This document shows, piece by piece, positions 10,606 to 19,971 of a stretch of 33,396 bases of DNA. Where the stretch lies: NCBI RefSeq assembly GCF_001186125.1, contig NW_014040002.1:26859-60254 (forward strand). Reading direction: 5' to 3'. The notes under the pieces are model-generated. The model made no database searches. It had not been told where the DNA came from and saw only the letters and a program-made list of their open reading frames with translations. The translations under genes and the position numbers were made by a program. This DNA is from Sphaeroforma arctica JP610. Lineage: Eukaryota > Opisthokonta > Ichthyosporea > Ichthyophonida. Each line of letters starts with the position of its first letter. Position 1 is the first letter of the stretch.

Positions 10606-12618
10606 TTAACTGCTTTTCGTTGCATTTTCTCGCAGAATAGCCACGACCTCCGGGTACGCGAACCATTCGGGAATCTCTTCGCCTTCAACCAGCATTTTTC
10701 TGAACTTGGTACCAGAGATACTCATTGGTGTGTAGCCCTTCTCCTTAGCCTCGTCCACTGGAATGTATGCCTCTTCCTCCTTGGCATATACCATTGCCAT
10801 AAATGGCACCATGGTCACTCCAAGTTCCTTCTGCAGAGGCATCATAAGATCCTGCGCATCATATGCGCCGTAGAAGTCGTTACCTGACTTGTCCTTGCAG
10901 CCCGCATGATCGCGTCCGATAATCATGTGCGTGCAGCCATAATTCTTACGGATGAGGGCATGTTGCAAAGCTTCCCGAGGTCCACCGACCATCATACTGT
11001 AAGGAAGGTACTCGAAAGATACATGGTCGAGCTTCTTGGCCAGAGCATCGTACGTTAATTTGCGAACGGTGGCTGGAATATCGTCGTCCTTAGTGGGGCC
11101 GATAACAGGGTGGACCAGCACATCAGCATCATACTTCTCGTGTGCTCGCAAAAACATGGTGGCATGTGCTCTGTGAAGGGGGTTTCGTGACTGAAATGCG
11201 ATCAAATTCTTCCCTGGTGTTTTACTCGCTCTGATTTGTGCGGGAGTCTTACAGTCCACCCAATCTCGTTGCGGAAGCTTGTAAGCGTACACTTTTCCGC
11301 CAATATTGAACTTCTTCTTCTCCATGAGTACGTGGTACACTGATGGATGCTCCTCATTGACGGTACCGTACACCTTCTCGGCCTCGATGGAACGATTGGG
11401 TGTCCATTTGCTAGTGACATGAATGCACCCATGTCCACCAAATAGTGGATCCTTCAATTCAACCCAGTCCCCGATCTGAACGGACTCATCGTCAGTATCC
11501 AGAGTAACGGGCAGTCCAAATAGCTGGCCCTCGGGCAATCGCATATCTGCGATCACAGAGTTGTACTCGGTCTCGTTCATAAACCCTTCAAGAGGAGAAA
11601 ATCCACCGACAGAAAGCAGCTCAAAATCGCACACTTGGCGCTCGTTCATAGTGTGGATATGCGTGCAGTTGCTAAGAGGTGTTTCTATGCTGGCAACACC
11701 TCCCTCCACTAGTAGTTCTACTAGTTTACCACCGTGAGGTTCTCCCTTGCTGGTAATGCGTGTGTGAATACCGCATTCAGTTTGTAGGCGACCCACGAAG
11801 CGACCGGATCGCTCAGAGTCCTCGTATTGGACAGGTACAGAAGTATGTGTATCACCAAAACTCTTCCAGATATATACATATGGTGCTTGAGCGTGAATGT
11901 ACGCTTTGCTGTAAGCAAAGAAAGGAAGCGAAAGCTCCACCTTCTCAAACTTACTGTAAGTATCGCGATCTTCTGCGTAAACCTTTTCCTTAGACACTGT
12001 GATAGTCTTGTGCAGCGCGTTGTATGGCACATTGTATAGTAACACATACTCGCATACCTCCGACCAAGACCAACCAGCAAGAGGATTGAAGGTGCTTTTC
12101 TGAGGCTCCCATGTGTCAAGCGAGACTCGCTCATTGCCTTGATCGCAACGGCGACCTGTAATAGACACTTCCTTTCCAACCTCGTTCAATGCATTCACTA
12201 GAGGATCAATTTTGCTGTGCTTGTCGAAGTCGTCGTAAGACAGGGTCGCGTGGTTCCCGAACTTGGCCTCAAATTCCTCCTTGGTATTGCAGCCCTCAGG
12301 TTTTCTAATCACTGCCTTGAAGTTGTACTTGGCCTCCATTTCGGTGACAACATCGAGCGTCTCTGGGAACAAATGCAAAGTGTCGACACCAACGACAGTA
12401 GGCATAAAGTCGGCAAAGCGGGAGAAAAGATCAACGATCACATTATCACTAACCAGCCAGGCTGATACGACTACAATCTTCTCGGGCTGAAATGATGAGA
12501 GGTGATTCTGTACATCCGTCTTGAAGTTGTTGATCTTCTCCTTAAGATTTGCCGTTATCTCGACGGGCGTAGAGTTTTCTACGCGAGCGCGCTTAGCAGA
12601 ACCGTTAGCAACCGTCAT
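10606..12618 (-). CDS. PAPS/APS-reductase-like domain fused to ATP sulfurylase
   Basis: A single exon encodes 670 aa; the ATG at 12618 is the first in the frame. Residues about 40-290 match the PAPS reductase (CysH/Met16) family: VGVDTLHLFPETL (77-89), GRRCDQGNERVSLD (155-168), STFNPLAGWSW (175-185) and the catalytic-cysteine motif ECGIH (Cys282). Residues about 310-670 are ATP sulfurylase: QSRNPLHRAH (476-485), HPVIGPTKDDD, GRDHAG (569-573) and MSISGTKFRKML. The sulfurylase makes APS from ATP and sulfate; the reductase makes sulfite. The paired cysteines that bind 4Fe-4S in classic APS reductases are absent, which points to a PAPS reductase or an iron-sulfur-free APS reductase. No APS kinase domain is present. 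Two oddities: the PP-loop position reads SAWLVSDNV rather than an SFG-type motif, and about 48 residues are inserted at 204-251. It diverges from the SUMT gene across 1.4 kb. Confidence 0.93.
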   Translation of the reverse strand: MTVANGSAKRARVENSTPVEITANLKEKINNFKTDVQNHLSSFQPEKIVVVSAWLVSDNVIVDLFSRFADFMPTVVGVDTLHLFPETLDVVTEMEAKYNFKAVIRKPEGCNTKEEFEAKFGNHATLSYDDFDKHSKIDPLVNALNEVGKEVSITGRRCDQGNERVSLDTWEPQKSTFNPLAGWSWSEVCEYVLLYNVPYNALHKTITVSKEKVYAEDRDTYSKFEKVELSLPFFAYSKAYIHAQAPYVYIWKSFGDTHTSVPVQYEDSERSGRFVGRLQTECGIHTRITSKGEPHGGKLVELLVEGGVASIETPLSNCTHIHTMNERQVCDFELLSVGGFSPLEGFMNETEYNSVIADMRLPEGQLFGLPVTLDTDDESVQIGDWVELKDPLFGGHGCIHVTSKWTPNRSIEAEKVYGTVNEEHPSVYHVLMEKKKFNIGGKVYAYKLPQRDWVDCKTPAQIRASKTPGKNLIAFQSRNPLHRAHATMFLRAHEKYDADVLVHPVIGPTKDDDIPATVRKLTYDALAKKLDHVSFEYLPYSMMVGGPREALQHALIRKNYGCTHMIIGRDHAGCKDKSGNDFYGAYDAQDLMMPLQKELGVTMVPFMAMVYAKEEEAYIPVDEAKEKGYTPMSISGTKFRKMLVEGEEIPEWFAYPEVVAILRENATKSS

Positions 12619-13993
12619 GATTATATGTTTGATCGACTAGGTGGCAATGTATGTCTTCAAATAGGCTCAATGTACGCTGTGTGCTTCAAATAAGTATGAA
12701 AGTCCGGGTTGAGTCGACAAATATATTTTCAAAGGCTCCGTTGATTTTGAATGAACCACACGGTATTATATATTTTATTTTAATTTTTTTAACTAACGGC
12801 CTTCTCTCTCTCTTTTGTGTTGACGCTTGCTCGAATCAGACGTATGACATGTTGACATTTGACATGCATTGAAACTTTGAAAGTTCATTCAAATTGATAA
12901 AATATATAGGGCTTATGATTGGTGAATCGTTATTCATGACGGGAATTTCTTTCTGGCTTTTTGTCCCACATACAAGAAGCCAGCTATGCGACAAAAATTC
13001 AAAAATATAGCGAGAAACGGGACTGGGGACATATCAGGTCCAAAATAAATATTGTGAACAAAAATTGATCGATCAAATTGATCATTTGCCTGTAATCCCA
13101 TTCGTCCGCGTCCAATTTTCTGATGCATCAGCTGATCGGAGTCATCGGACAACAAAAATCGAAACAAAATGACGACTCGGCACTCTCGCGGTAAGATCGG
13201 GATTGTGGAGACTCTGGGAGAGGACTCAGAGGAGTCCGGAGGTGGGGCGTGGGGCGCCATGCCAGGGGCTGACGGCCATTTTTTTTTTTACAGTAAAGGG
13301 AAGGCATGTCTGAGTGAGTCTGAGTGTCTGACTGTCTGATCGCCTGTGGCCGTGGGTTCCAAACTTCCAGCTGGTTGTGAGTGACTTTTTTTGTGACAGT
13401 CAGATACTTCACAGCCTCGCAGGCTCGCCCTCTGCACAGCTCACCACACTCACAGCCTCACAGGGGGTGTGGGGGGGGGACTAATAATAAAGTGATGACA
13501 CAGTTAAAAAAAATGGCATGCTTTTGTCGAATATCTGGCACACACGATTGTAGTATTTCGTATTTTATTTTATTTATATTTATTTATTTTAGAAGGGGGG
13601 GGGGGTCGGAGATCTAGAGCCTAGAGGGGGGTGGATATTGGGGGTTGGACCGACTTGGACGTTAGACGGCTGGAGTCTTGGACAGTTTAGTAGAGCCTGA
13701 GAGACGAGATTGACCTTTTGTGGACGGGTCATCCGTGACAGGCTCTCTCGGTTTCACCTACTCGCCTATAAAATAGATATATGAAAATCGTGGTATTTTG
13801 TAGTATGACTGTATGTGATGCCAGCTTTAAAAACCTGAGGAAGCTTTTCATATATCCTTATGTACATTGCTTATTCTAAACATTCTCACACTTGAGGTAT
13901 TGGTCGACGAGATTTTCCGCCACTACGAACTAGATTCATTTATAACATTGTGAGCTCCTTTAAAAGTTGCTAGTGATATCAAACAAGGTCAAC
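12619..13993. promoter_or_regulatory. Shared divergent upstream region of the fusion gene and SUMT
   Basis: This 1375-bp spacer separates the start codons of two oppositely oriented pathway genes, so it should hold both promoters. It contains A/T-rich tracts near the fusion gene, a G-rich and GACTC-rich stretch (about 13195-13460 and 13590-13720), and an inverted CCAAT word inside GTATTGGTCGACGA (about 13898-13911), roughly 85 bp before the SUMT start. No open frame of convincing quality is seen. The promoter role follows from gene orientation; no core element is certain. Confidence 0.5.
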
Positions 13994-14881
13994 ATGGCTC
14001 CAAACCGCATCGAATACAATTTTGCGGGTGCTCAATCCGTAGAATCATTTGATAGTGCTGAGTTTAGTGAAGATGATATATATCACATAGCTCCAAGAGA
14101 TATTGATGATATAGGTATTGGTCTGGGCAATGAAGTACATCGACCGGTGATACGTGGAAATCTTTTCCTGGTAGGATCCGGTCCCGGTGACCCTGAGCTG
14201 CTAACCATGGCTGCATACAGGCATTTGTGTACCGCGGATTTGGTTGTATCCGATCGGCTGATTCCACAAGAGATTTTAAAACTGGTCACCGGGGATTTAA
14301 AGATTGCGCGTAAACACCCTGGCAACGCGGACGCGGCCCAAGTTGAGCTGATGGATTGGTGCATGGAAGGCATACTGAGGGGCCAAAAAGTGGTTAGATT
14401 AAAGAACGGCGACCCTTTTCTGTACGGCCGGGGAGGGGAGGAAGTCAACTATTTTAGAAGGTTTCATATTGATCCTGTGGTAATACCAGGTATTTCAAGC
14501 TCGTTAAGCGCACCACTTCTGGCAGGGATTCCCCCAACCCACAGAGGGGTGGCTGACCAGGTATTAATAGCTACCGCACACGGCAAAAATGATACTATAC
14601 CGGACTTGCCACCTTACGCACGGAATCGTACTACGATATTTCTGATGTCGATTGGACGGCTAAATACACTTACAAAAGGCCTGATGCAGGAAGCAGGCTT
14701 CCCCACAGACACTCCAGCGGCCATCATCGAAAAAGCGTCCCATTCCAACGGACAACAACGTGTATTCAAAAGTACATTAGAACACATCGCACGCATAGCC
14801 GATTTAGAAAATGTAAAGCCGCCAGGGGTGGTGGTTGTTGGTCACACTGTTAACGCCATCACAGAAAATTACAAGTTCTGA
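13994..14881 (+). CDS. Uroporphyrinogen-III C-methyltransferase (SUMT), siroheme synthesis
   Basis: Transfers two methyl groups from S-adenosylmethionine to uroporphyrinogen III to make precorrin-2, the precursor of siroheme, the cofactor of the beta sulfite reductase in this cluster. A single exon encodes 295 aa. I take the ATG at 13994 (context aacATGg); the frame is open upstream to a TTG but has no earlier ATG. SUMT signatures are VGSGPGDPELLT (60-71), RLKNGDPFLYGRGGEE (135-150), VIPGISSS (163-170), GIPPTHRG (178-185) and VVVGHTV near the C-terminus. About 55 acidic residues precede the methyltransferase fold. It resembles CobA and the C-terminal half of CysG, with no attached Met8/CysG dehydrogenase-ferrochelatase domain, so another gene must finish siroheme. 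The last codons lie in a tandem duplication. Confidence 0.95.
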   Translation: MAPNRIEYNFAGAQSVESFDSAEFSEDDIYHIAPRDIDDIGIGLGNEVHRPVIRGNLFLVGSGPGDPELLTMAAYRHLCTADLVVSDRLIPQEILKLVTGDLKIARKHPGNADAAQVELMDWCMEGILRGQKVVRLKNGDPFLYGRGGEEVNYFRRFHIDPVVIPGISSSLSAPLLAGIPPTHRGVADQVLIATAHGKNDTIPDLPPYARNRTTIFLMSIGRLNTLTKGLMQEAGFPTDTPAAIIEKASHSNGQQRVFKSTLEHIARIADLENVKPPGVVVVGHTVNAITENYKF

Positions 14882-15020
14882 CATCCTGCGGGCTTGAGAC
14901 CGTTCCATTGAAGCTAATGCCGTTAAGGTGTTGGTTGTGGGTTACACTGTAACGCCACCATAGAAAATTACAAGTTTTGACACACTGCGGGTCACCGCGA
15001 CAGTATTGAAGCAAACGCCT
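14825..15020 (+). repeat. Tandem duplication of the SUMT 3' end (about 97-100 bp, two copies)
   Basis: Copy 1 (14825-14924) covers the last codons, the stop and the early 3' flank of SUMT. Copy 2 (14925-15020) directly follows and repeats it with substitutions and small indels. Shared words include ACACTGT, AACGCCA, AGAAAATTACAAGTT, CTGCGGG and ATTGAAGC. A one-base loss in copy 2 puts its would-be coding part out of frame, so it is non-coding debris. Confidence 0.9.
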
Positions 15021-15282
15021 TTAATTATATAAACGAAAGAGATAGTGCCATACACCAAATGAGCTTATTTTTGAATTTATTTGATGAAACCATCGCATTA
15101 ACGCAGTTCACTGCAACACACCCTCAATGGCTTTTTGACATATTTATGCCCAGCAGTGCGCTGTAATCTTTGCTTACTTTACTATAGAGTCACCGATTCA
15201 ATAGTAGTAATGGCGGGAGGTGCAAGTGGTGGAACACGAGTATACAAATCCATCGATATCCGGAAAGTAGATATATATTTTT

Positions 15283-15288
15283 TTATAA

Positions 15289-15321
<33 letters not shown>

Positions 15322-15537
15322 GTTATATGTAAGTGTCTTTATATCTATATATGTATGTATTTATGTATGTATGTACATATATAAATGAATACAAACATAC
15401 ATATATATATATATATATATGTATGAATGTACGTATATATGTATATATGTATATTTATATATATATATATATATATGCATGTGTATGTGTATGTATACGT
15501 ATATAGATAAAAATATGTATATACATATATACATATG

Positions 15538-15587
<50 letters not shown>

Positions 15588-16099
15588 TGTTTGTGTTTGT
15601 GTGTTTGTGTGTGTGTATACGTGTGTTCATGCGTGAATGTATATAAGTGTACTTATATATTTACGTATATATGTATATATAAACGCAAGTATGTATGTTT
15701 GTATGTCTGTATGTATGTATTTTTAAATGGATGTATGCATGTATGTATGCATGTATGTGCGTATGTACGCACGCATGTATGTATGTATGTATATACGCAT
15801 GTTTGTTCATATGTATATATGTATGTATGCATGTAAGTATGTATCTATCTATCTATCTATAAATGTATGTATGTATGCTTATATGTATATATGTATGTTT
15901 GTATGTATATATGTATGTATGTATGTGTATGTATTTATGTTTGTGTGTGTGTATGTATGTATGTATGTTTTTAGGTAGAATCGTATGTATACATGTATGC
16001 ATGCATCTATTCATCTATGTTTGTATGTATCCATATAGGTAAATATTGTATATATATACATACACATATATATCTATATATACATATATGTATAGATAG
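15283..16099. repeat. Long compound microsatellite, TA / GTAT / TG
   Basis: About 0.8 kb of TA dinucleotides, GTAT tetranucleotides, a TG run (about 15556-15620) and a short CTAT run (15842-15860). All open frames through it, on either strand, are repetitive (MYVCMYV or IYIYIH type) and are not genes. It runs up to the assembly gap and probably caused it. Confidence 0.95.
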
Positions 16100-16118
16100 T
16101 ACCATTCTGAGTCGGAGA

Positions 16119-16938
16119 NNNNNNNNNNNNNNNNNNNNNNNNNNNNNNNNNNNNNNNNNNNNNNNNNNNNNNNNNNNNNNNNNNNNNNNNNNNNNNNNNN
16201 NNNNNNNNNNNNNNNNNNNNNNNNNNNNNNNNNNNNNNNNNNNNNNNNNNNNNNNNNNNNNNNNNNNNNNNNNNNNNNNNNNNNNNNNNNNNNNNNNNNN
16301 NNNNNNNNNNNNNNNNNNNNNNNNNNNNNNNNNNNNNNNNNNNNNNNNNNNNNNNNNNNNNNNNNNNNNNNNNNNNNNNNNNNNNNNNNNNNNNNNNNNN
16401 NNNNNNNNNNNNNNNNNNNNNNNNNNNNNNNNNNNNNNNNNNNNNNNNNNNNNNNNNNNNNNNNNNNNNNNNNNNNNNNNNNNNNNNNNNNNNNNNNNNN
16501 NNNNNNNNNNNNNNNNNNNNNNNNNNNNNNNNNNNNNNNNNNNNNNNNNNNNNNNNNNNNNNNNNNNNNNNNNNNNNNNNNNNNNNNNNNNNNNNNNNNN
16601 NNNNNNNNNNNNNNNNNNNNNNNNNNNNNNNNNNNNNNNNNNNNNNNNNNNNNNNNNNNNNNNNNNNNNNNNNNNNNNNNNNNNNNNNNNNNNNNNNNNN
16701 NNNNNNNNNNNNNNNNNNNNNNNNNNNNNNNNNNNNNNNNNNNNNNNNNNNNNNNNNNNNNNNNNNNNNNNNNNNNNNNNNNNNNNNNNNNNNNNNNNNN
16801 NNNNNNNNNNNNNNNNNNNNNNNNNNNNNNNNNNNNNNNNNNNNNNNNNNNNNNNNNNNNNNNNNNNNNNNNNNNNNNNNNNNNNNNNNNNNNNNNNNNN
16901 NNNNNNNNNNNNNNNNNNNNNNNNNNNNNNNNNNNNNN
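16119..16938. other. Assembly gap (820 N)
   Basis: Unknown bases next to a long microsatellite. The true length may differ from 820. Any gene inside cannot be seen. Confidence 0.99.
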
Positions 16939-17170
16939 ATGTATATATGCATACAGTTGAAATAGGTATTTGTTTATTCGCGTAGTGTAGTTCTCGTTTA
17001 AAGAGAGAACCCGAATTTTGATTCGAATAAGGAATTATATGGTGGAATTTACGATGCTGAGTGTGCTAAGTTGATCGAGAATTTTATTGGTGCCCATCAA
17101 GTGAGTATCTTGTCCGCTGTGGGATAATTACTATAATATTTTTTTTCTCTGCTTGAAATATAGTATGGCT

Positions 17171-19911
17171 TTAGACATTGCAGGGTTCCTCGGAACTATC
17201 TAGCTCCGGACTCGTAGCATTGGATGGTTCATTGGCTTCACTCATACTGGCCGTCGAAACTTCACTGTTACTGCGACTGCCTCTCGTTGAAGCTTCACTA
17301 TGACTCCTGCTGCTTCCTTCTGTGTCTATATTCACTATTTCTGACTCTACCTCCACAGTCATGTTCGTGTTCGTCGATGCTCTGGCTATCTTCAGTTTGA
17401 ATTTCTCGCCGTCTTGAGATTCCCCCGATCGGGAGGAATTTGAAGCCACCACCGTGACAGGCGGTCCCTGTAATGATAGCGCTGTATCGGGAGATCCGGA
17501 TGAAGTCATCGACCGACTCTCGACATTCTCTTGCAGCTGCTCGTCATTATCGGCGGCCTCGACATCTGGATCGTCCCGCCAACGCTTAGGGCGGAGCCGC
17601 CGTTGTACTGTACTCCATTGACTCTGCACAAACGAGTCCTCAGCACTTGTTATTACATAAGCATAGAGGGCTCCAAGAAGGCCCACTAACACCGAGAAGA
17701 TTGCAATAAACCACCGTTGTTCGTAAAAATATAGGACACAAATCGTCACCGCGAATCCTATAATCTGCAGAGGAAATCCAGTCTTCGCGTAGTTTTTGGT
17801 GTCGTACCGACCAGGTCCCATCACCATTAGCGACGTTTTGTCGCCAGATGGCAGCATGAAGCTGTGAGAGGCCCCCATTAGCACTGCGTACACGACTTGC
17901 GTATAGTACGAGGTCTCGGCTATCGATGAATCTCGAAGGATGGGAAGCAGAAGCGCTACGGCCGCATTGTTGTTGATAAATGAAGACAGTAGAGTTGCGA
18001 AGAGGTAGAAAACTAGATAGATCAGTATTTCACTTAAATCTGCTGTGATCGTTGTGATGACATCCGCCATTCTCGTCGTAAGTCCACTAGTCTGCATCGC
18101 AGCCGCCAATCCGAGAGCACCCATAATAGTCATTAATACCTTGGCATTTTTAAGAAAGACGCTCCCGACAGTTCCAAAGGTGATGACCAAACTGGCAATC
18201 TGAATAGTGACTACTCCCAACAGGATCCTGTTTTGTTAGTATAAATTTGTAATTAGTGCAGCTCCACACAGTTCATTGGAAAACATTTGAAAGCCACAGA
18301 ATAACATACAGAGAGTTCAAACGACGAAAACTTACCTTGCAAACTCGTTGACGAAGATGTTCAGGACGATGGCACCCGCAAATATAACAGTGTTGAACGC
18401 TATCAACCAAATATTGATGCTTTTTGTTTCTACCTTTGTGCCACATGTTTCGCACTTTGTGGCCTTGATGCCAAGTTGAACTACTAAGCTGAAATCTTGA
18501 GAATTCTCTGCAAGTTCAAGAAATCTCTCGTCGGATTCTACAATCAGAAGATCCCGGGGCATCAATGGCAGCTGTAACTGCTCTACATTCCCAACTATTA
18601 GGGTGCCGCCCCGATATACTTGGAGTATGAGAGCGCTATACTCTTTGCGTAGTCGGTCCCGATACGCGCCAAATGTGTCCAAACTGGGGCCTACGTCAGC
18701 AATAACGACTTCAAACAATCGACCTGATGATCCCTGATGTTGGTCGGGAGCGAGCTTCACCAAACCGTAGCAGCACTTTACACTGACGAGCCTCTCTAAG
18801 GACCCAGCAAATGTTAGGGTGTCCCCCACCCTGAAGGTAGTACTTGGCCGCAAAGGAAATGCACAGGTCCCATCATTGTGGTCCACTCGCTTAAGTTGCA
18901 ACTCGGCAGAATCATACAGACCAACTTCATTAGCGGTTTTACCGACCAAGAAATGCCCGTCCGGAATCTCAAAGCGAACAGCATACGACATAATATCATC
19001 AAAATCGGCATCGTCGTCCTCCGGTAGAGATATTTTGTTTTCAGGCAATAATCGGTGCGAAAAGAACATAAGATATAGCACACCAAAGCCTAGCACACTC
19101 AGACCTAATGGCGTGATGTCAAAAGTTCCCAGATTAAGCCCCGAGATATTGTTGGCTACCAAATTAGTACTGCTTCCGATCATAGTGCAAGTTCCACCCA
19201 AAACCGATGCATAACTCAGCGGTATCATCAACTTCCCGACGCCCCTAAAAATGTGGTAGGAGGAATAAATGTTAAGATTGGTTTATCGTTTTGGACTCAC
19301 GGTCATGTAAGCCTGAACTTATTGAAATGATACTAGTAGCATACTTTACAACGAAAATGACACTCGATACTCGCAAACTTGTTGGGAGCGACAGATAGGA
19401 CAATGAAGGACTAATCAACGATACGTTGCACCCGCTATAGCTGTATACTACAGTATATATTGCTTCGCTTCAAACACGAGTTCACCCCATACCTGTTATG
19501 ACCGACAGCCCAACGGATTAGTGTGGGAATGAGTACAGCAACTACGGCAGAGTTGTACATAAATCCGGATAACATCGGTACGAACACACAAAGGACCGTG
19601 ATGCATCTTTCAACGCTGCCAGTCTTTGGCAGCAAGTGCCGCGTTAGGATATCATCTAAGCCTGCCTTTGCCAACCCATGCCCAATAACTAATAATAGTG
19701 CTATTGTGAATACTGTAGTGTCTGAAAACGCCTCCAAAATTACATTTATTGTGGCTCCTCCAAAGAGTATGATAAATATGATAGGGATGAGAAAGCATGT
19801 GTGCGGTTCTAACTTCTGACTGAGAAGCAGAATGACTGTCGCTACTAAGGCGATGCCTACGATCACTGTTTCGTACGTCGTGTACTCTCCCACATCTAAT
19901 TCCCCAGCCAT
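17171..19911 (-). CDS. SLC13/DASS-type permease with RCK_C (TrkA-C) domains, likely sulfate importer (SAC1/SLT-like)
   Basis: Three exons, 19493-19911, 18336-19244 and 17171-18227, encode 794 aa; both joins complete an AGG codon. The N-terminal membrane half has several hydrophobic helices, the hairpin MYNSAVVAVLIP (118-129) and GKLMIPLSYASVLGGT followed by IGSSTN. A soluble central part (about 228-400) holds two TrkA-C/RCK_C-like segments (GHFLVGKTANEVGLYDSAEL; then RLFEVVIADVGPSLDTFG). The second membrane half repeats the hairpin as SFINNNAAVALLLPI (near 523-537) with SGDKTSLMVMGPGRY after it. The C-terminal 150 residues are a Ser/Glu-rich hydrophilic tail. Family knowledge: DASS proteins with central RCK_C domains include algal SAC1/SLT sulfate transporters. 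The family call is firm; sulfate as substrate is inferred from family and from the surrounding pathway. It diverges from the alpha subunit gene. Confidence 0.9.
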
Positions 19912-19920
19912 CGTATGCGA

Positions 19921-19971
19921 TGCACTGGCCTTACGAAGTTAAATTGTGGTATGCTCTGGCCTTACTAAGTT
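19921..19971. repeat. 20-bp direct repeat just upstream of the permease start
   Basis: TGCACTGGCCTTACGAAGTT (19921-19940) and TGCTCTGGCCTTACTAAGTT (19952-19971) differ at two positions and are 31 bp apart, start to start. They begin 10 bp upstream of the permease ATG, so they probably lie in its 5' leader or core promoter. Confidence 0.85.

Larger units (their letters stand above)
14882..17170. other. Spacer between SUMT and the permease, largely repeat and gap
   Basis: After the duplicated SUMT tail comes about 250 bp of ordinary sequence, then a long microsatellite, an 820-base run of N and about 230 bp of unique sequence before the permease stop codon. No gene is supported. The two pathway genes are convergent here, so only 3' flanks are expected. 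Confidence 0.7.

Noticed and set aside
11909-11954. A 46-nt intron in the reductase-sulfurylase gene with good GTAAGT and TTACAG signals
   Set aside because: Removing it shifts the frame and destroys the conserved ECGIH and the entire ATP sulfurylase domain, so I keep the gene as a single exon and report it only as an oddity.
13967-13993. Upstream TTG-initiated extension of SUMT
   Set aside because: No ATG in the extension; the ATG at 13994 has a better context and is enough for the whole domain.
15361-15980. Peptides rich in Tyr/Ile/His or Cys/Val/Met
   Set aside because: Pure translations of TA, TG and GTAT repeats.
15993-16985. Long open frames on both strands (about 290-330 codons) across the gap
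   Set aside because: They exist only because unknown bases contain no stop codons; the visible ends are microsatellite translation.
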